From Diplocarpon mali (Eukaryota; Ascomycota; Leotiomycetes; Helotiales; Drepanopezizaceae): a stretch of DNA of 25,435 nt. Shown one piece after another: positions 9,051 through 20,030 of this stretch (position 1 is its first letter; each line of letters opens with the position of its first letter). The notes below the pieces were generated by a model, which ran no database searches, was not told where the DNA came from, and saw nothing but the letters and a program-made list of their open reading frames with translations. Both the position numbers and the translations under genes were made by a program. The stretch is from assembly GCA_024741835.1 (NCBI GenBank), contig JAENRP010000002.1, positions 497,197 to 522,631 on the forward strand. Reading direction: 5' to 3'.

Positions 9051-10687
9051 ATGGCTGCGTCCTGGCGATCTCATCGACTGTTGAAGTTTACCGTTCCGGC
9101 TGTCCTGCTTGCCCTGGTCCTTACCTATCTGTATCATTCCTCGCCATACGCTGCTTTCACCCATGAAATCTGGATCGGAGAGGCTGAGAAGGCCGCGGAA
9201 ATACAGGTCGGGGACGTCCGGATCGGAAACAATCCGCTCGAGGACGATCCGCTCGAGGACGGACCGCTCGAGGACGAAGAGCCCGAGGACGAAGAGCCCG
9301 AGGACGAAGAGCCCGAGGACGAAGAGCCCGAGGACGAAGAGCCCGAGGATGAAGAGCCCGAGGACGAAGAGCCCGAGGACGTAGCGGCCGCGAAAGCCAA
9401 ATTCATACAAGATGCCGCCAACTGGGAGATCGAGGGTCCGTTCGACGACGCACCGCTTCGCGAGCTGTGCAGTACCAAGGAATGGACGCCGGGCTTGACT
9501 TTCAGGTGCGACGCTGCATTCGGCGGGGTGGGAAATGTCAGGAACATGTTCTTGACTTGTATCCGATACACCATCGAAGCCGGAGGTCAGTGATACCCGG
9601 GGCAGAACTCGGAGATTCCCAAGCTAACATCACAGCCACGGGACTCGTTGTGCCTCAGATCAAAGCTCGGGATGCGAATTTGAAGGACCTGACGACCGGA
9701 CAGACGCTCCCCTTCAGCTACATGTTCGACGAGGATTTCTTTGCGGCCTCCCTCGCCGCCGCCTGTCCCCAGATAGAGGTCATCCGCTCCAAGTTCTATC
9801 ACGAACCCGCCATCAAGACAGCCATCACGCCTCGAGACCTGTCAGCTAGCCGGCGAGAGAGCCGCGTCATAGACTTCGCTCCAGAATGGCGGACACTGTT
9901 CGACAAATGGCTGGTCGAAATCGGGGCCCCTGGAGTGGAAATCGGATCTTCCCCTATCCTAGTCTCCATCAGCCCTTCCTGGTTCGAGTGGCCCATCCTC
10001 TACGACGACCCGGCCTTCATCGCGACATTCGGCCGCATCCTGCGTCTCGAGCGGTCCATCCTCCATCTTGCAGGCACCACGCTCTACGCGCTGAACGACA
10101 AGTACGGCTTAGGTCTAGAAGCCGGGAAGACTGGCGTGCCTGCACCGGGGAAGTTCTACGGCGCACATCTGCGCACCGCTTCCGACGCAGTGGCCGCCCA
10201 CTTCGCCTCGTACGATGAGCAGAGCAGTGCGTATCTCAGAGAAGCTGCGGAGAAGGACCTGCGTCACATCTACCTGGCATCTGGATCCCCTCCCGACATC
10301 GCGCGATTCACAGCCGCGGCTGCCGAGCAGGGCATAAACGTCACGACAAAGTCCTCGCTGCTGGGAGAAGACCCAGTCTACGCGGAGACTCTCGAGGCCA
10401 TCGAGTCCTTGACATGGGACCAGCAGGCTCTCATCGACTTCATGATCCTACTGAGATCTAGCCACTTTGGTGGAACGTGGGCCAGCAGTTTCGCCTACAA
10501 CATTGCGTTCAAACGCCATGCGACTGCTGACGGTGGGATATGGCATCCAAGCGAACTGGCCCTGGGGGTTGGCGTTACGACGAGGAGTGAGGGGCTCAAG
10601 GAGGGGCACGCTTTTGAGGATACCATCAACACCATCTTCGGCGGCCGTGGCCAGGGACTGTGGTTTGAGGTGAGCATGTGGCCGTGA
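9051..10687 (+). CDS. GDP-fucose protein O-fucosyltransferase-like type II membrane protein
   Basis: A fungal member of the O-fucosyltransferase-like glycosyltransferases, expected in the Golgi/ER lumen; donor and acceptor are not shown by sequence. Exons are 9051-9585 and 9636-10687; the 50-nt intron has a GTCAGT donor and a GCTAACA branch site at 9623-9629. The product is 528 aa. Residues about 12-26 are one hydrophobic anchor after a basic N-terminus (type II topology). An acidic stalk at residues 74-108 is seven exact EDEEP units. The catalytic region starts about residue 160 (CDAAFGGVGNVRN, a glycine-rich first motif), continues with EAGATGLVVPQI across the splice junction and GAHLRT (His356), and ends with SSHFGGTWASSFAYN (from Ser453), the family's typical last motif. 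The ATG at 9051 has good context (G at -3 and +4). The 3' end is uncertain: GTGAGC at 10670 could be a donor joined to 10732, which would replace the last residues by IPM. Family placement is firm, biochemical activity is inferred. Confidence 0.87.
9270..9374 (+). repeat. In-frame 15-bp minisatellite, seven units
   Basis: Seven head-to-tail copies of GAGGACGAAGAGCCC encode EDEEP. Six are identical and the sixth (9345) differs by one C-to-T change that is synonymous (GAC to GAT). Two looser units just upstream (CTCGAGGACGATCCG and CTCGAGGACGGACCG) look like older relatives. The unit length is a multiple of three, so copy-number changes keep the frame. Confidence 0.95.
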
Positions 10688-12783
10688 CGTACTATAGAAA
10701 TCTGATTATTGTCGTCTCCCCGATTCACCAGATACCGATGTGAGAAAAGCTGGTCGGAGCAGAGCAGAAGCCATGAAGGTGGAGGCGGGATGGGAAGTCC
10801 TCCATCCCCCTGGCTCCGCAACACCCAGCAGAGAGGAGAGCCCGGCTCTCGCAAATGGTAAGCGGATCATTCATGACCCAATCATGTATCCAGAAGCGGA
10901 AACAGCAAGCTCTTGTCTGCTCGTCGGCCATCGATGACCGATTGTCTCCCAGATGCAGTTGAAAATGGAACTTGTGGAAGCGAAATTGGATGGGAGCGGC
11001 AGAACTGAGGCATCTTATCGAGAGCCTGACTTCCGGTCGAATACGTCTGTCCATGTCTTCTGCAGAGGCCAGAGTTGTTTGTTTTGCGTTAACCGAGACC
11101 GAGACGCTAAAAAAACAAGCCGCCTTGCGCTACCTGTAAACAACCCTTCTGGGCGCCTTCACTTGAATTCGCAGGTCCTCGGTGTACGATTCGTAGGAAG
11201 ATCAAGAACTCGAGTATAGTTAGCCTATGGCTGCCAGCGAAGGTCTCGCAAGACAAACTCTGGTCGATAGTTGGAACGCCAGGAACCCCCAGTCGCTAAA
11301 CACCCCTGAGCATCGATACGCAGTGCCACCAGCAGGCGAGCGAAGCATTCCCGCGGCCGTCAGAAGTGCCGCTGCCGGGGCGCGAGGCGCGGTGGCGAGG
11401 ATTCGTAATGCAGATACGGCTGAGGGCTGGGGTGAATCGAAAGTAGTAGCGCCCATCAGCTGCGCGTCGATAGTTCGAGGTCATGGTAGTTTTGATGTCT
11501 GCCTCCCTTGAGGGCTTTGCCGTTTGGTTCGCCGAGGGATGGATCTAGGAGAGAGCCCGAGAGTTTGCGTCGTTATGAGCAAGTGGCAACTATAAATTTG
11601 GGGTTTGGGGGTTTGTCACACCTTTTATTCATCCATGTTTTTTCAAAGAAAATAATGGATACAAATGTTGGGGGATTGTAATGCCAGCAAGAACCTGCCG
11701 ATATGGGCTTACCTTCAATTCCAAACAAGTTACCAGAGGGCCTCGATGGCGTCAAGCATCGCTAGGTAGTATTATTGCTGCGATGTACACAGACTAGGAG
11801 ATGGGCATCGCGAGTGACACGGCTGTCTCGAGCTTCTCGGCTCCGTCTCTATTGCAAACTCCACAGGTTCCTTCTACAGATGCTGTGATGGTTCAATTTA
11901 GCTTCTCCAATCTGGCGCCTCTTCTTACTGGACACTTCTTCCGAGGACCTCTTTCGGCAATATTGGGTTTTCTTCTCTTTTCTTTTCTTTCGAATCGAGA
12001 CTTCTTTTGACGACCTTTTTGGAAGATCTATATAGCCAACAGCTCTCTCGAAGTAGTGATTTTGCGATGGCCTCTTTGTATACCCTGTCCTGACGACCTT
12101 TGACGAAGTTGTCGATAAAATCTCTCTTCAATCAATACCCTCTTTGGATTGCACATCGCCAACGAAACGCCTGCAATTCAATACATCTTTTGACCGACCA
12201 CCTTTTTTGATTTGGTATCGATTGGGCTCCTCCATTGACATCTTTGAATTAGCAGTTGAAAGTAAAATAAAGGTGCAATGGAAACAGAGAATGAGCGGTA
12301 TCGAACATTCGAAATAGAGATGCGCCGTTGGAAGTCAAAAGAGTACCATTTCAAGAGACCCTAGAGCACCCCCGTGTCTCTCTATTCTTTGTTTCAACCG
12401 AACTTCGAGTATGCGTAGTACTCTAACAACATTGTGGCAGTGATTGGGGGCCTCTCAGCTGCTCTGTCGTGTAAAGTCAAGTGATCCGAGATTCTCTTGA
12501 AATGTAGGAAAGGTCAATGTGTAAGCCCTTCGCAAAATCTATTCGACCAAAAGAATTGTTCTAAAAGAAATATTTCGGGTGGAGACTCTGTAAGAACTTG
12601 AGTCCTGTTGGGTAGTAGAAGCTGCTGCTATATTCAGTGAAGTTGGGTGGCTCCTGCCTCGTCAATGAACATACTAGCAATATCAGTCACTTGAGTCACA
12701 CGCAGCCCACCTTTCAACTTGCCTTTCTTAAATTCTCTCTACCAACCCACATCTTCATCATCATCTCGATATCAACAGTCATC
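10688..12783. other. Intergenic region, no gene recognised
   Basis: I see no supported gene. A GC-rich patch at about 11220-11480 is open in several frames on both strands, but the translations are Ala/Arg-rich and lack motifs or matching splice signals. About 11940-12250 is pyrimidine-rich, with recurring TTGACGACCTTT-like strings (near 12006 and 12090) and CCCTCTTTG-like strings. The last 150 bases are C/T-rich (CATCTTCATCATCATC) and look like the 5' UTR of the gene at 12784. A larger frame can be opened from 12637, but it reads through this leader. Confidence 0.5.
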
Positions 12784-13425
12784 ATGCCTCCAAGAACAGT
12801 CCCACTTCATTACCGCGTGCTCTGTGGCGATCCTAACGGAGAGAGCACCAGAGATTTCATATTTTACGAGCGTATCCCAACCAGGCTGACCAACGAGACC
12901 GACGACCCTCAAACTCCCAAATCTAATAATATCCTGAAGACCTTTCTCTCTCAGTTGGAGAATCTCCACGCCGAAGAAATGCTCAGATCGCAACCATGGC
13001 AGTGTGCGTTTTGCTCCGGCCCTGCGGTCAAGTTCGAGTTCAGTGGCGTCGCTCGCCTTGGAAGCGCAATTCCGACGGTTTCGGTGATTGGAGTTCCTTG
13101 TTGCTTCTATGAAGCGTGTCTCCAAAAGGTTGGCACGATTTCCGGTCCATATCTCAGCCGGCTGTCAGGCGTCGTATCGCCAGAAACTCTCCTCAAGAGC
13201 TTGACGCCGTGTGAGAAATGTGGTCCAGTCGCTCATGCCACGCTATGTCGCGATTGTAAATCAGTGGGGTAGATGACCTGGCTCTTCTCCCATTCGACTG
13301 TTACTGACATGTGCAGATACTGCTGCGAAGCGCGTCAAAAGCATGATTGGATTCGTCACGAACCCGAGTGCCGGCAAATCCGAGATGGAGAAGAAGAAAC
13401 ACCCCCAACGGATGACAAGTCTTGA
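12784..13425 (+). CDS. Small MYND-type zinc-finger protein
   Basis: Exons are 12784-13268 and 13317-13425; the 48-nt intron starts GTAGAT, has a TTACTGAC branch site (13301-13308) and ends GTGCAG. The product is 197 aa. The C-terminus is a MYND finger, a zinc module usually used for protein-protein contacts: C143-x2-C146, C155-x2-C158, YC164, W173, H176, C180. Its second half is encoded by exon 2, which supports the splice. The Cys normally four residues after YC is Arg168 (CGT) here; the adjacent Cys165 might substitute. Upstream, CAFC (C74, C77) and VPCCFYEAC could form another metal site. No SET or other catalytic domain is present. The ATG at 12784 is preferred because the sequence before it is a C/T-rich leader. 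The partner and role are unknown. Confidence 0.85.
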
Positions 13426-16400
13426 TATACGTTCCTTCTGATGGATGGAGTTTGGACAATAGACAAAGTGACTACAAAGCCTGAGTAGATCGGTGGAGAG
13501 AAATGGTTTGATGGCCGAGGGCGGGAAATAATGATTACAGGAGACTATTGACTCAGCATGATAACGGTTCCGTGTATGAACCTATTGTGAAATATATGTA
13601 CATGGGAAAAGATATGTCATCAGAAGAAAAGGCTTACGATTAGTTGCGAGGGGATGCTAATACTGAATCCAACTTCAGGTAACTTTGAAACTGGAGGTTT
13701 GAAGTACCCACCTTCCAAGCGCACGCACCGATCTAAGCAACGATTTCCCAAAGTGAAGGCTGCCTTCAGAGAAATCGTGTACTTCGGCGCGTGAGATCAT
13801 TTAAACGAATCGTCAACGGGAGTGAAATGTATAGCAGCTTCGTACCACTAAAGTCATCAAATTGCTGTTTTACCGGAACCTAGGCGCTCGGTTTTGTCTC
13901 TGATCTGGCTTTCGAAAATCACCTCCTGCTTTAACAATGGGTTGTAGTCATAAAGTGGGCAGTGGTCCAGGTATGCGATAGGGATTCGGATGAATATGGG
14001 TAAGGGTTGAGAACGAAGGTCTGTTCCCAGTAGCGACAAGCGCCATATTACAAGCACTGACTGGTAGCATATAAGGGTCATCATTCACGAAATCGCATTA
14101 TTCAGAAGAATACAAAAATAGGATGAAGACCTGGCTTTCACCATATTAATACGCACTTTGCTACATCACTTGGATTCCCCGACTGCCTAGTCACGTGGAC
14201 CACTTCATCGCGTTTCGAAACTTATACCTACACAGCTCATCCCAGCAGATCATCACAAAGAAACCAAGATTTCCCTTCGAGAACATGATACTCTGTGGAG
14301 ACCTAAGACTTGGTATCGAAGAGCTCGACTCTCCGAACATTACAGCTTCGACGTACAGGCTCTAATGCACCTCGACATCCCAGCGCCCGTGAGAAAGACA
14401 AGCCAAGAAAGTTGTAGTAGTGGGATGAGCGTGCTGAGACGCCGGTAATCGCCCCAGCTCGGATTTCTATAGAACGCCTCGCTCTGACGGACAGCCCGCG
14501 TGTCCTGCGGCTTGAGCTACTTATCTTGCGAACAGAACACACGGCCAACCACTTGTCAGAAGACGAGAGACAGGAGGGCCTAGTGTAACGTCTTGCTATG
14601 GTGTCTCTTGCATGTATTGCCCACTTGGATTCCATGAAGTCTTTGTTTACTTCACCACGTGAGCTCGGTTGATCATCGTCTTCGGTGTTACCGAACGCAT
14701 GGTAGCTTTGTTCTTCACATCCATGACGCCGCACTCCTGTGAGATATACTGCCTCTGAGGACCATTGCAATCTGCTATTCCGCTGTCTTGCACGAAAGGA
14801 AAGTGCCGAGGGTTGAGCCTCTTAATCTATCTTGATAGTTTCAAGCTCTACACAACCTCTTCGGTCATCTACGTATCTATTGCGGAGCAATCCACAAATC
14901 AACACCTCATCAGAACCCCTTAATACCTCTTAAGAGTATCCCAGAGTGTGTTACCCAACGGCTCGGCCATGAAAGCCTCAAATACTACCGTCTTCGACGC
15001 TCGAGCATCAGCTTTCCTCTACGATGCAGGAACCGGAGAGCGTTGGAAAGAGGGATTTCCGACCTATCAGCTCACCTTTATGCACTGTATTTGTGAGCCC
15101 TAGATCTGGCAATGGGCGCGAACATGGCTGCATCAACTGCGACCGGTCTTTCGGAGACTTGACATATGCCCACCGACTATTCCTGAGAAATTGATCCCAA
15201 GGTCAGACCCGCGTATCATCATGATAATTAGTGATTCAGATCAAAGTTGGTCTCTGGTCACGGACCTGCAGAGGGAGCAGGGCAATTTGGTGTGCTATGA
15301 GATGTCGATACTCTCTTTGGATCCTATCAAAGTACGGTAGTTAATGCTAGGTACTCTCAGGTACTACCGTAGGGAGTGCTTCATCGAGGATTGAGCTTTC
15401 TACAAGAAAAAAGATGCAAGCGCAACGAAGCAGAGTGAGCCAAGGCAACGACTGCCCCACTGATCAGTGATAATTATGTATAGAATGAGATTTGAGATGC
15501 AGCAACGAGTAGACTCCCTGGCTGCAGTAGAACATTCTTTCTGTTTGTCTCTGATCTCTCACGTGAGATAATGAGCTGCTTGGGTACGATGTTCGTGTTC
15601 CTCTCGAGGTCACTAGAATACCTTCATCTCTCTCTTTCGAGATACTTTAATAGTCGTCCGTCCACGGAAAAAGACAAACGTATGCTATGCCTGTCGCCAG
15701 ATTCCGCAACTCGGAACCCCTTGATAGCACAAGAGATGCCCGAGGCTTCGCCGCTTTGGCATGTGCGGGAAGAATTGCACGCATGTTAAAACTTGCAACA
15801 TCGCAGCTTTCTTCGCGTCAGCTCTTATAATTAATCTGAGTCTGGACCCCACCTGCACCCTCAGTAGTCGATGCCATGACACGGCGAAGGGGATGAGGTG
15901 GTGTTCTCCAAGTGGGACGAGTGCATGGAACAGTTTCCGAAAAACTGAATACTCTGGACATGGTTGCAAGGACTATGGCAGGCGTTCTGGCGCCAACCTC
16001 AGTGCTGGATGGAAACTGATCGGACAAGTCGGAAATCGCCTGAACCTTGATCTATACGTTACGCGCATGCTTCTAGCTTTTTCTCTGGCGATGACCAGAA
16101 GAGAGAGCTGGCGCCTCAACAAGACTTGCAAGGAGTCCTAGGAAACAGCAGATGCCGCAGCTACTGCTATGGCACAGAGGTCCTGATCTGGGCGAGAGGG
16201 ATGTGGAGCCATGAGCGCAGAACACATGCACAAGGGATGAAAGTAGCAAGGCGAATGGGGTGTCTGATTCTGATCTGTATTCGGTCTTTGGCTAACAGGG
16301 ATGGCCTTGCATTGAAACTTCCGCTCTGATACTTATTCTCTATATGTCTTAAGCAAGTATTCCTAAAGAGGTGCTTAGATAAGTACAACTGCTATTGGTT

Positions 16401-17435
16401 TCTTATCCTGGAATAAGACCTCTTTGCTGATAGTCCTATTTGTCTAGATATACCAAGTGTCTTACTAGTGAACAGCAGCTATCAACTATAACCTTTCTTA
16501 CCGACTCCAGCTCTTGAAGAAAATCTTTCAAGGAAACATCAAAGCTAAAAGGCTTCGAAATATTTCCTATTCTTTTTCGCTTTCCTAATAAACTATAACC
16601 TGTCTGGTTCCCTTTCTTATCGACGGGTCGTGAGCGGGCTCCAAGAGAGATCGAGCCCAGCGGTGATGCTGTGCGGGCGTCGGGCCTGTTCCAGGGATGT
16701 GTGAAGCGGAAGGAGGGCGGTGCTGAGAAGGAAAAGCGAGGACATGGGGAGAGTAGAGAAGAACAACGCCGAGAACGAGATGACCGCTGATTGTCAAGGG
16801 TAGAACTTGTATGCGAGGAGAAGGAATCCAACAATGAGTGAGAGGCTTGTCTAGGCATTTTGAGAAATCCGAGAGATGTGAATGACGCATAGGTAGCGAT
16901 AATAGGGGATATGAAAATACGAAATTGATCGTGTCTTGGCTTTCCGCAATCTCGCTGGAGAGAGCGCGCCTGTAGCTTTGACCATAGAAGAAACTCTCGA
17001 TTTTGCTGTCTCAAGATAGCTGCTAGCGCCGCCTAGCAAACTGCATGATTCAGAGGGAGATGGGACAAACAAACCTACCCCCAAGGTGTCCCGAAGCTGG
17101 CTGACTGACTGTAAAGAGAACGAAAACTCTGAACAAGACTGTAGATTACCCGAAATTTTCTGGCTAGATCTACAAATGACTCACAACCTCCGCCATTTGC
17201 CATGGCAAGCGCCACCAGAACTCCAGAAATTCCAGATCACTATACACATGGTTTATATACAGAATTTACGCAAAACAGGATCAGCCATCAACCCCGCAAG
17301 CGAATGAAGATGCAAGAATAGCGGCATAGGATATTTGAACCCAAACTTCCTACCGCGGAGGAAAATAAAAAGCTTCACAGCGAGCTTGATTTGTCTCAAC
17401 TTTCGTCACATCAAGCCGTCATATCTCCACTATAA
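13426..17435. other. Gene desert of about 4 kb
   Basis: No gene is supported. Open frames up to 192 codons exist (minus 16436-17014, minus 14303-14770, plus 15761-16141) but have no recognisable domain, and the first runs into a dispersed repeat. Visible landmarks are CACGTG sites near 14193, 14656 and 15560, the last within a 12-base palindrome TCTCACGTGAGA (15557-15568), and a 9-bp inverted repeat TACGGTAGT/ACTACCGTA (15333-15341 and 15363-15371). It separates the plus-strand genes on the left from the minus-strand genes on the right, so it is a convergent 3'-3' interval. Confidence 0.5.
16330..16622 (+). repeat. Degenerate dispersed repeat, copy 1
   Basis: This stretch aligns by eye end to end with 21060-21351 in the same orientation and at nearly the same length (293 and 292 bp). 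Shared anchors include GTCTTAAGC-AGTA, the GCAGC-GCTAT block, AAAAGCT/AAGGCTT-GAA-ATAT-TCCT, and ATAACC followed by TTCCCTTT-TTATC. Many differences are C/T or G/A transitions, as expected after repeat-induced point mutation. It probably descends from a mobile element, but no family can be named. Confidence 0.7.
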
Positions 17436-19170
17436 CTACCGTACAGGATCCCAGCCCTGGGGCGCTCGCCCTTGACCAACACCTGGAGAGGTCGGGAGCT
17501 GGTTCACAGGCGTGTACGGCTTGTAACCTGGATACGCATGTTCGGCAGGAGGAGGGCTCATGCGGCTGGAGTAAGTAGATGCTGCTGTACTTACATCTTC
17601 GGAATAACCTGGCTCGATATCTTGAGGAGCGTGTCGACCGTAATTTTGCTGAGGTGGCGGCGAACGGTTCTGGTATTGTTGCGGAGGAGGTGTTGGGCGC
17701 GAGGAAGGCGGTACTCCACCTGCGGGGTCGAAACCAGAAATGTTATTCCAAGGAGGGGATGCGGTACGCATAGGTCCACCTGGTCCTCGAGACGGTCCTC
17801 TAGGAGCTAGGCCGTTGTTGTACGCATCGTTAGGTCCAGGACCTCTCGAAGGTCCACGCGGAGGTCCGTTTTGGAATCCACCGTAAGGACCCGGTCCTCT
17901 CGAAGGTCCCCGAGGAGGGGCATTTTGCTGGAAGTTATCAGAACCATACGAGCGGTCGCCGAGCTGGCGCCCAGAAGCCATAGACCGAGTCGAATCTCCA
18001 GTGTACGGCCGGCTCGGGGGAGGCCGACTATTGTTTGAGTATTGGCCGTTGGAATACTGCCGTTGAGGTTGTCGTGATCCATATCCAGCTTCAGGTTCGT
18101 CCTGAGCATAATTGCTCTGTGATTGTGGATCGTAGGCACGACTTTGGTTGTAGTCTCCGGGCGTGGTATTGCCGTACTGAGCCTGCCCCTGACCTCGATC
18201 TCTATCATATCCCAGAGGTGTTCCTCCTCTGTAGGCTCCATGCGCACCAAGGCGACCGCCCTGTCCTGGAGCCGGCGAACCGTGCCTTCCATTCACATTG
18301 TGCGTAGACTGGTTCTGGCCATAGTTCTCGCCTGCAATGCCCGTATAGCCGTTCTTCCCAGTTCCCTGCCCTGGCCGTGCCCCAAATGGACTTTGTCCCC
18401 GTCCTATATCTGGGCTTGGTGGTGCGGTGGTCCCAGTAGCGGCTGCTCCAGCGATCAGCGACGCATTCGGCGCCGTAGCAGGATCCAGGTTTCGCAGCTC
18501 TACCGCGTCCTTCTCGTCTTCTACGTGCTTTTTGGCTGCAGCGTCCCAACTTGGCATAGGGGGTAGCGCGTCTTCATGGAGGGCAGCAGTCTTCGGCTCG
18601 ACGTATAACCCGTTCTTCCCGACTTCGAATTGGGCGTATTGAGGAGGTTCGGGTCTCGTGGGTACAACCTTCATGTATGTCCCGGCAGTCTGCCCTGAAG
18701 CCGAGAGAGCTCCACCCATCATGGGCGCCGGAGCCTGGTATCCATGATGAGCTCCTGGCGTGACATTCGAAGTGCTGTCTAGATGCCTCATTGGCTTGTC
18801 CTTCTTCCCAGCGCAACTGTCTCCCCCACAGCAATCGCAGCAGCTCAGGAATGAGAAGCAAGCGCAGCAGCATGACGCTCCACAGCAACACACTCGACCA
18901 ACACACGTGGCGATTGAGAGGAGAATGAGGCCACCGACTATTATCAAAGCTATAACAGGCCATCTGAGTGTGTTAGCAAGACTCTGTACTTGGAAAGGAG
19001 CAGACGGACTTGCAAAATTTGGCGTTCATACAATTATCCCAGCTAGAGAAGGCATCTGCCACATTCGTAATCTCGTCGGTTATTCCTCTCCTTTCATGTA
19101 CACTGTCTGCAAGGATCTCCACTAGCCTCCTCTTTAAGCTGGCGTGCATTGCTGCAGCTATGTGAGGCAT
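17436..19170 (-). CDS. Fibroin-3-like fungal membrane protein, Cys-rich with a long disordered tail
   Basis: Exons on minus are 19170-19010 and 18963-17436; the 46-nt intron (19009-18964) has a GTCCGT donor, a GCTAACA branch site and a CAG acceptor. The product is 562 aa. Residues 1-53 (MPHIAAAMHA..., SSWDNCMNAKFC) match the N-terminal style of fungal proteins annotated 'fibroin-3 related'. The junction gives KWPVIALIIVGGLILL, a single membrane segment (about 55-73), which confirms the splice. It is followed by a dense Cys cluster (13 Cys between 74 and 104), a plausible palmitoylation or metal site. The rest is a low-complexity Pro/Gly/Gln/Ser/Tyr tail with three PRGPSRGPG motifs about 18-20 residues apart (about 402-450). 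No enzyme domain is present. The name comes from tail composition and implies no silk. Its biological role is not established. The ATG context (AACAATGCC) is good. Confidence 0.88.
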
Positions 19171-20030
19171 TGTTGGGTCGATTTTGAGAAGGCGGATCGG
19201 TAGAGTTGCCGACTATTCGATTCGTCTTGAATATTACGGAGGCAGCGCAGCACCTGTCTTTGATTGCAATTGTCGTGCGCACAAATGGTCCTTCCTGTGC
19301 TAATCCGTTGGTTCCTCCTCGCACTCGAAAGCTGGTTGGTTGATCCTAAGTCGTCCTTTCGAAAAGTATTGCAGATCCCCTCTTATCACTCCATACTCCT
19401 GATCCCTAATCTCGATCTCAGATCCACGCTCCTGTCGTTCTCCAGATCAGCGAGCAGTTTGTACAGTCTCTGCTCGTGGATAACCGTTCTGCAGTTCTCC
19501 GTCCGCAGGCAGCCGTGTGGGGGCGAGTGTACACAAAGCAGATATAGTCTTCCAATCAACTTTACCGCCGGCAGTATAGACCAGATAATGCGGCGGGTTG
19601 AGTGTTCCAGGGAGTTATGCGTGCCTAATTAGGATTTTGACTTGAGGCTGAAACGGAGCCGACTGGGCACGACCGAAAATAGATGAGGGATGCTGATGCT
19701 GCGCAGGTCAACGGCGCATGTGAAGGAATGGACGAGATAATACTCTGGTAAGGAACGACAATAGTTAGACGTGGTGAGGACGAAGAAAAGAGTTGTGTGA
19801 TCAGGGGAGGTCGAAGTGCAGGTGAAGTAGACCAGACGGGCGCGATGAAGAGCGAAAGTAAAAGTAAAAGTGAAAGTGGAACGTCCTTAATCAATCGGCT
19901 CCGCTGGTGAGGCGCGTCTATCGCTTTACCCCTGACCACATACTCGGACCGAGTCTTGGCAGCAGCCAACGAAAGCGCACATACGAGTACCCAGGTAAGG
20001 AACAAGCAAATATGAAAGGTTGAATTCACA
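19171..20030 (-). promoter_or_regulatory. Presumed promoter and C/T-rich leader of the fibroin-3-like gene
   Basis: On the minus strand this region is C/T-rich, as fungal leaders often are. It includes four tandem hexamers at 19854-19877 (plus-strand AAAAGT/GAAAGT, read as ACTTTT/ACTTTC on minus). An open minus-strand frame at 19625-20029 starts with a signal-peptide-like string, but the rest is leader-like and nothing supports it as a gene. Confidence 0.35.

Noticed and set aside
9134..9574. Minus-strand frame rich in SSSGSSSSG
   Set aside because: It is the antisense shadow of the EDEEP minisatellite in the O-fucosyltransferase-like gene.
11227..11511. Plus-strand Ala/Arg-rich 94-codon frame
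   Set aside because: The complementary strand is open too and there is no domain; it looks like a GC-rich chance frame.
12637..12783. N-terminal extension of the MYND protein
   Set aside because: The added residues come from a C/T-rich leader-like stretch; the ATG at 12784 fits better.
14303..14770. Minus-strand 155-codon frame in the desert
   Set aside because: It opens at a non-ATG codon, is Arg/Ser-rich, and shows no motif or splice partner.
19625..20029. Minus-strand 134-codon frame beginning with a signal-peptide-like string
   Set aside because: It lies in the C/T-rich upstream region of the fibroin-3-like gene, has Leu/Ser-rich low-complexity translation and no recognisable domain.
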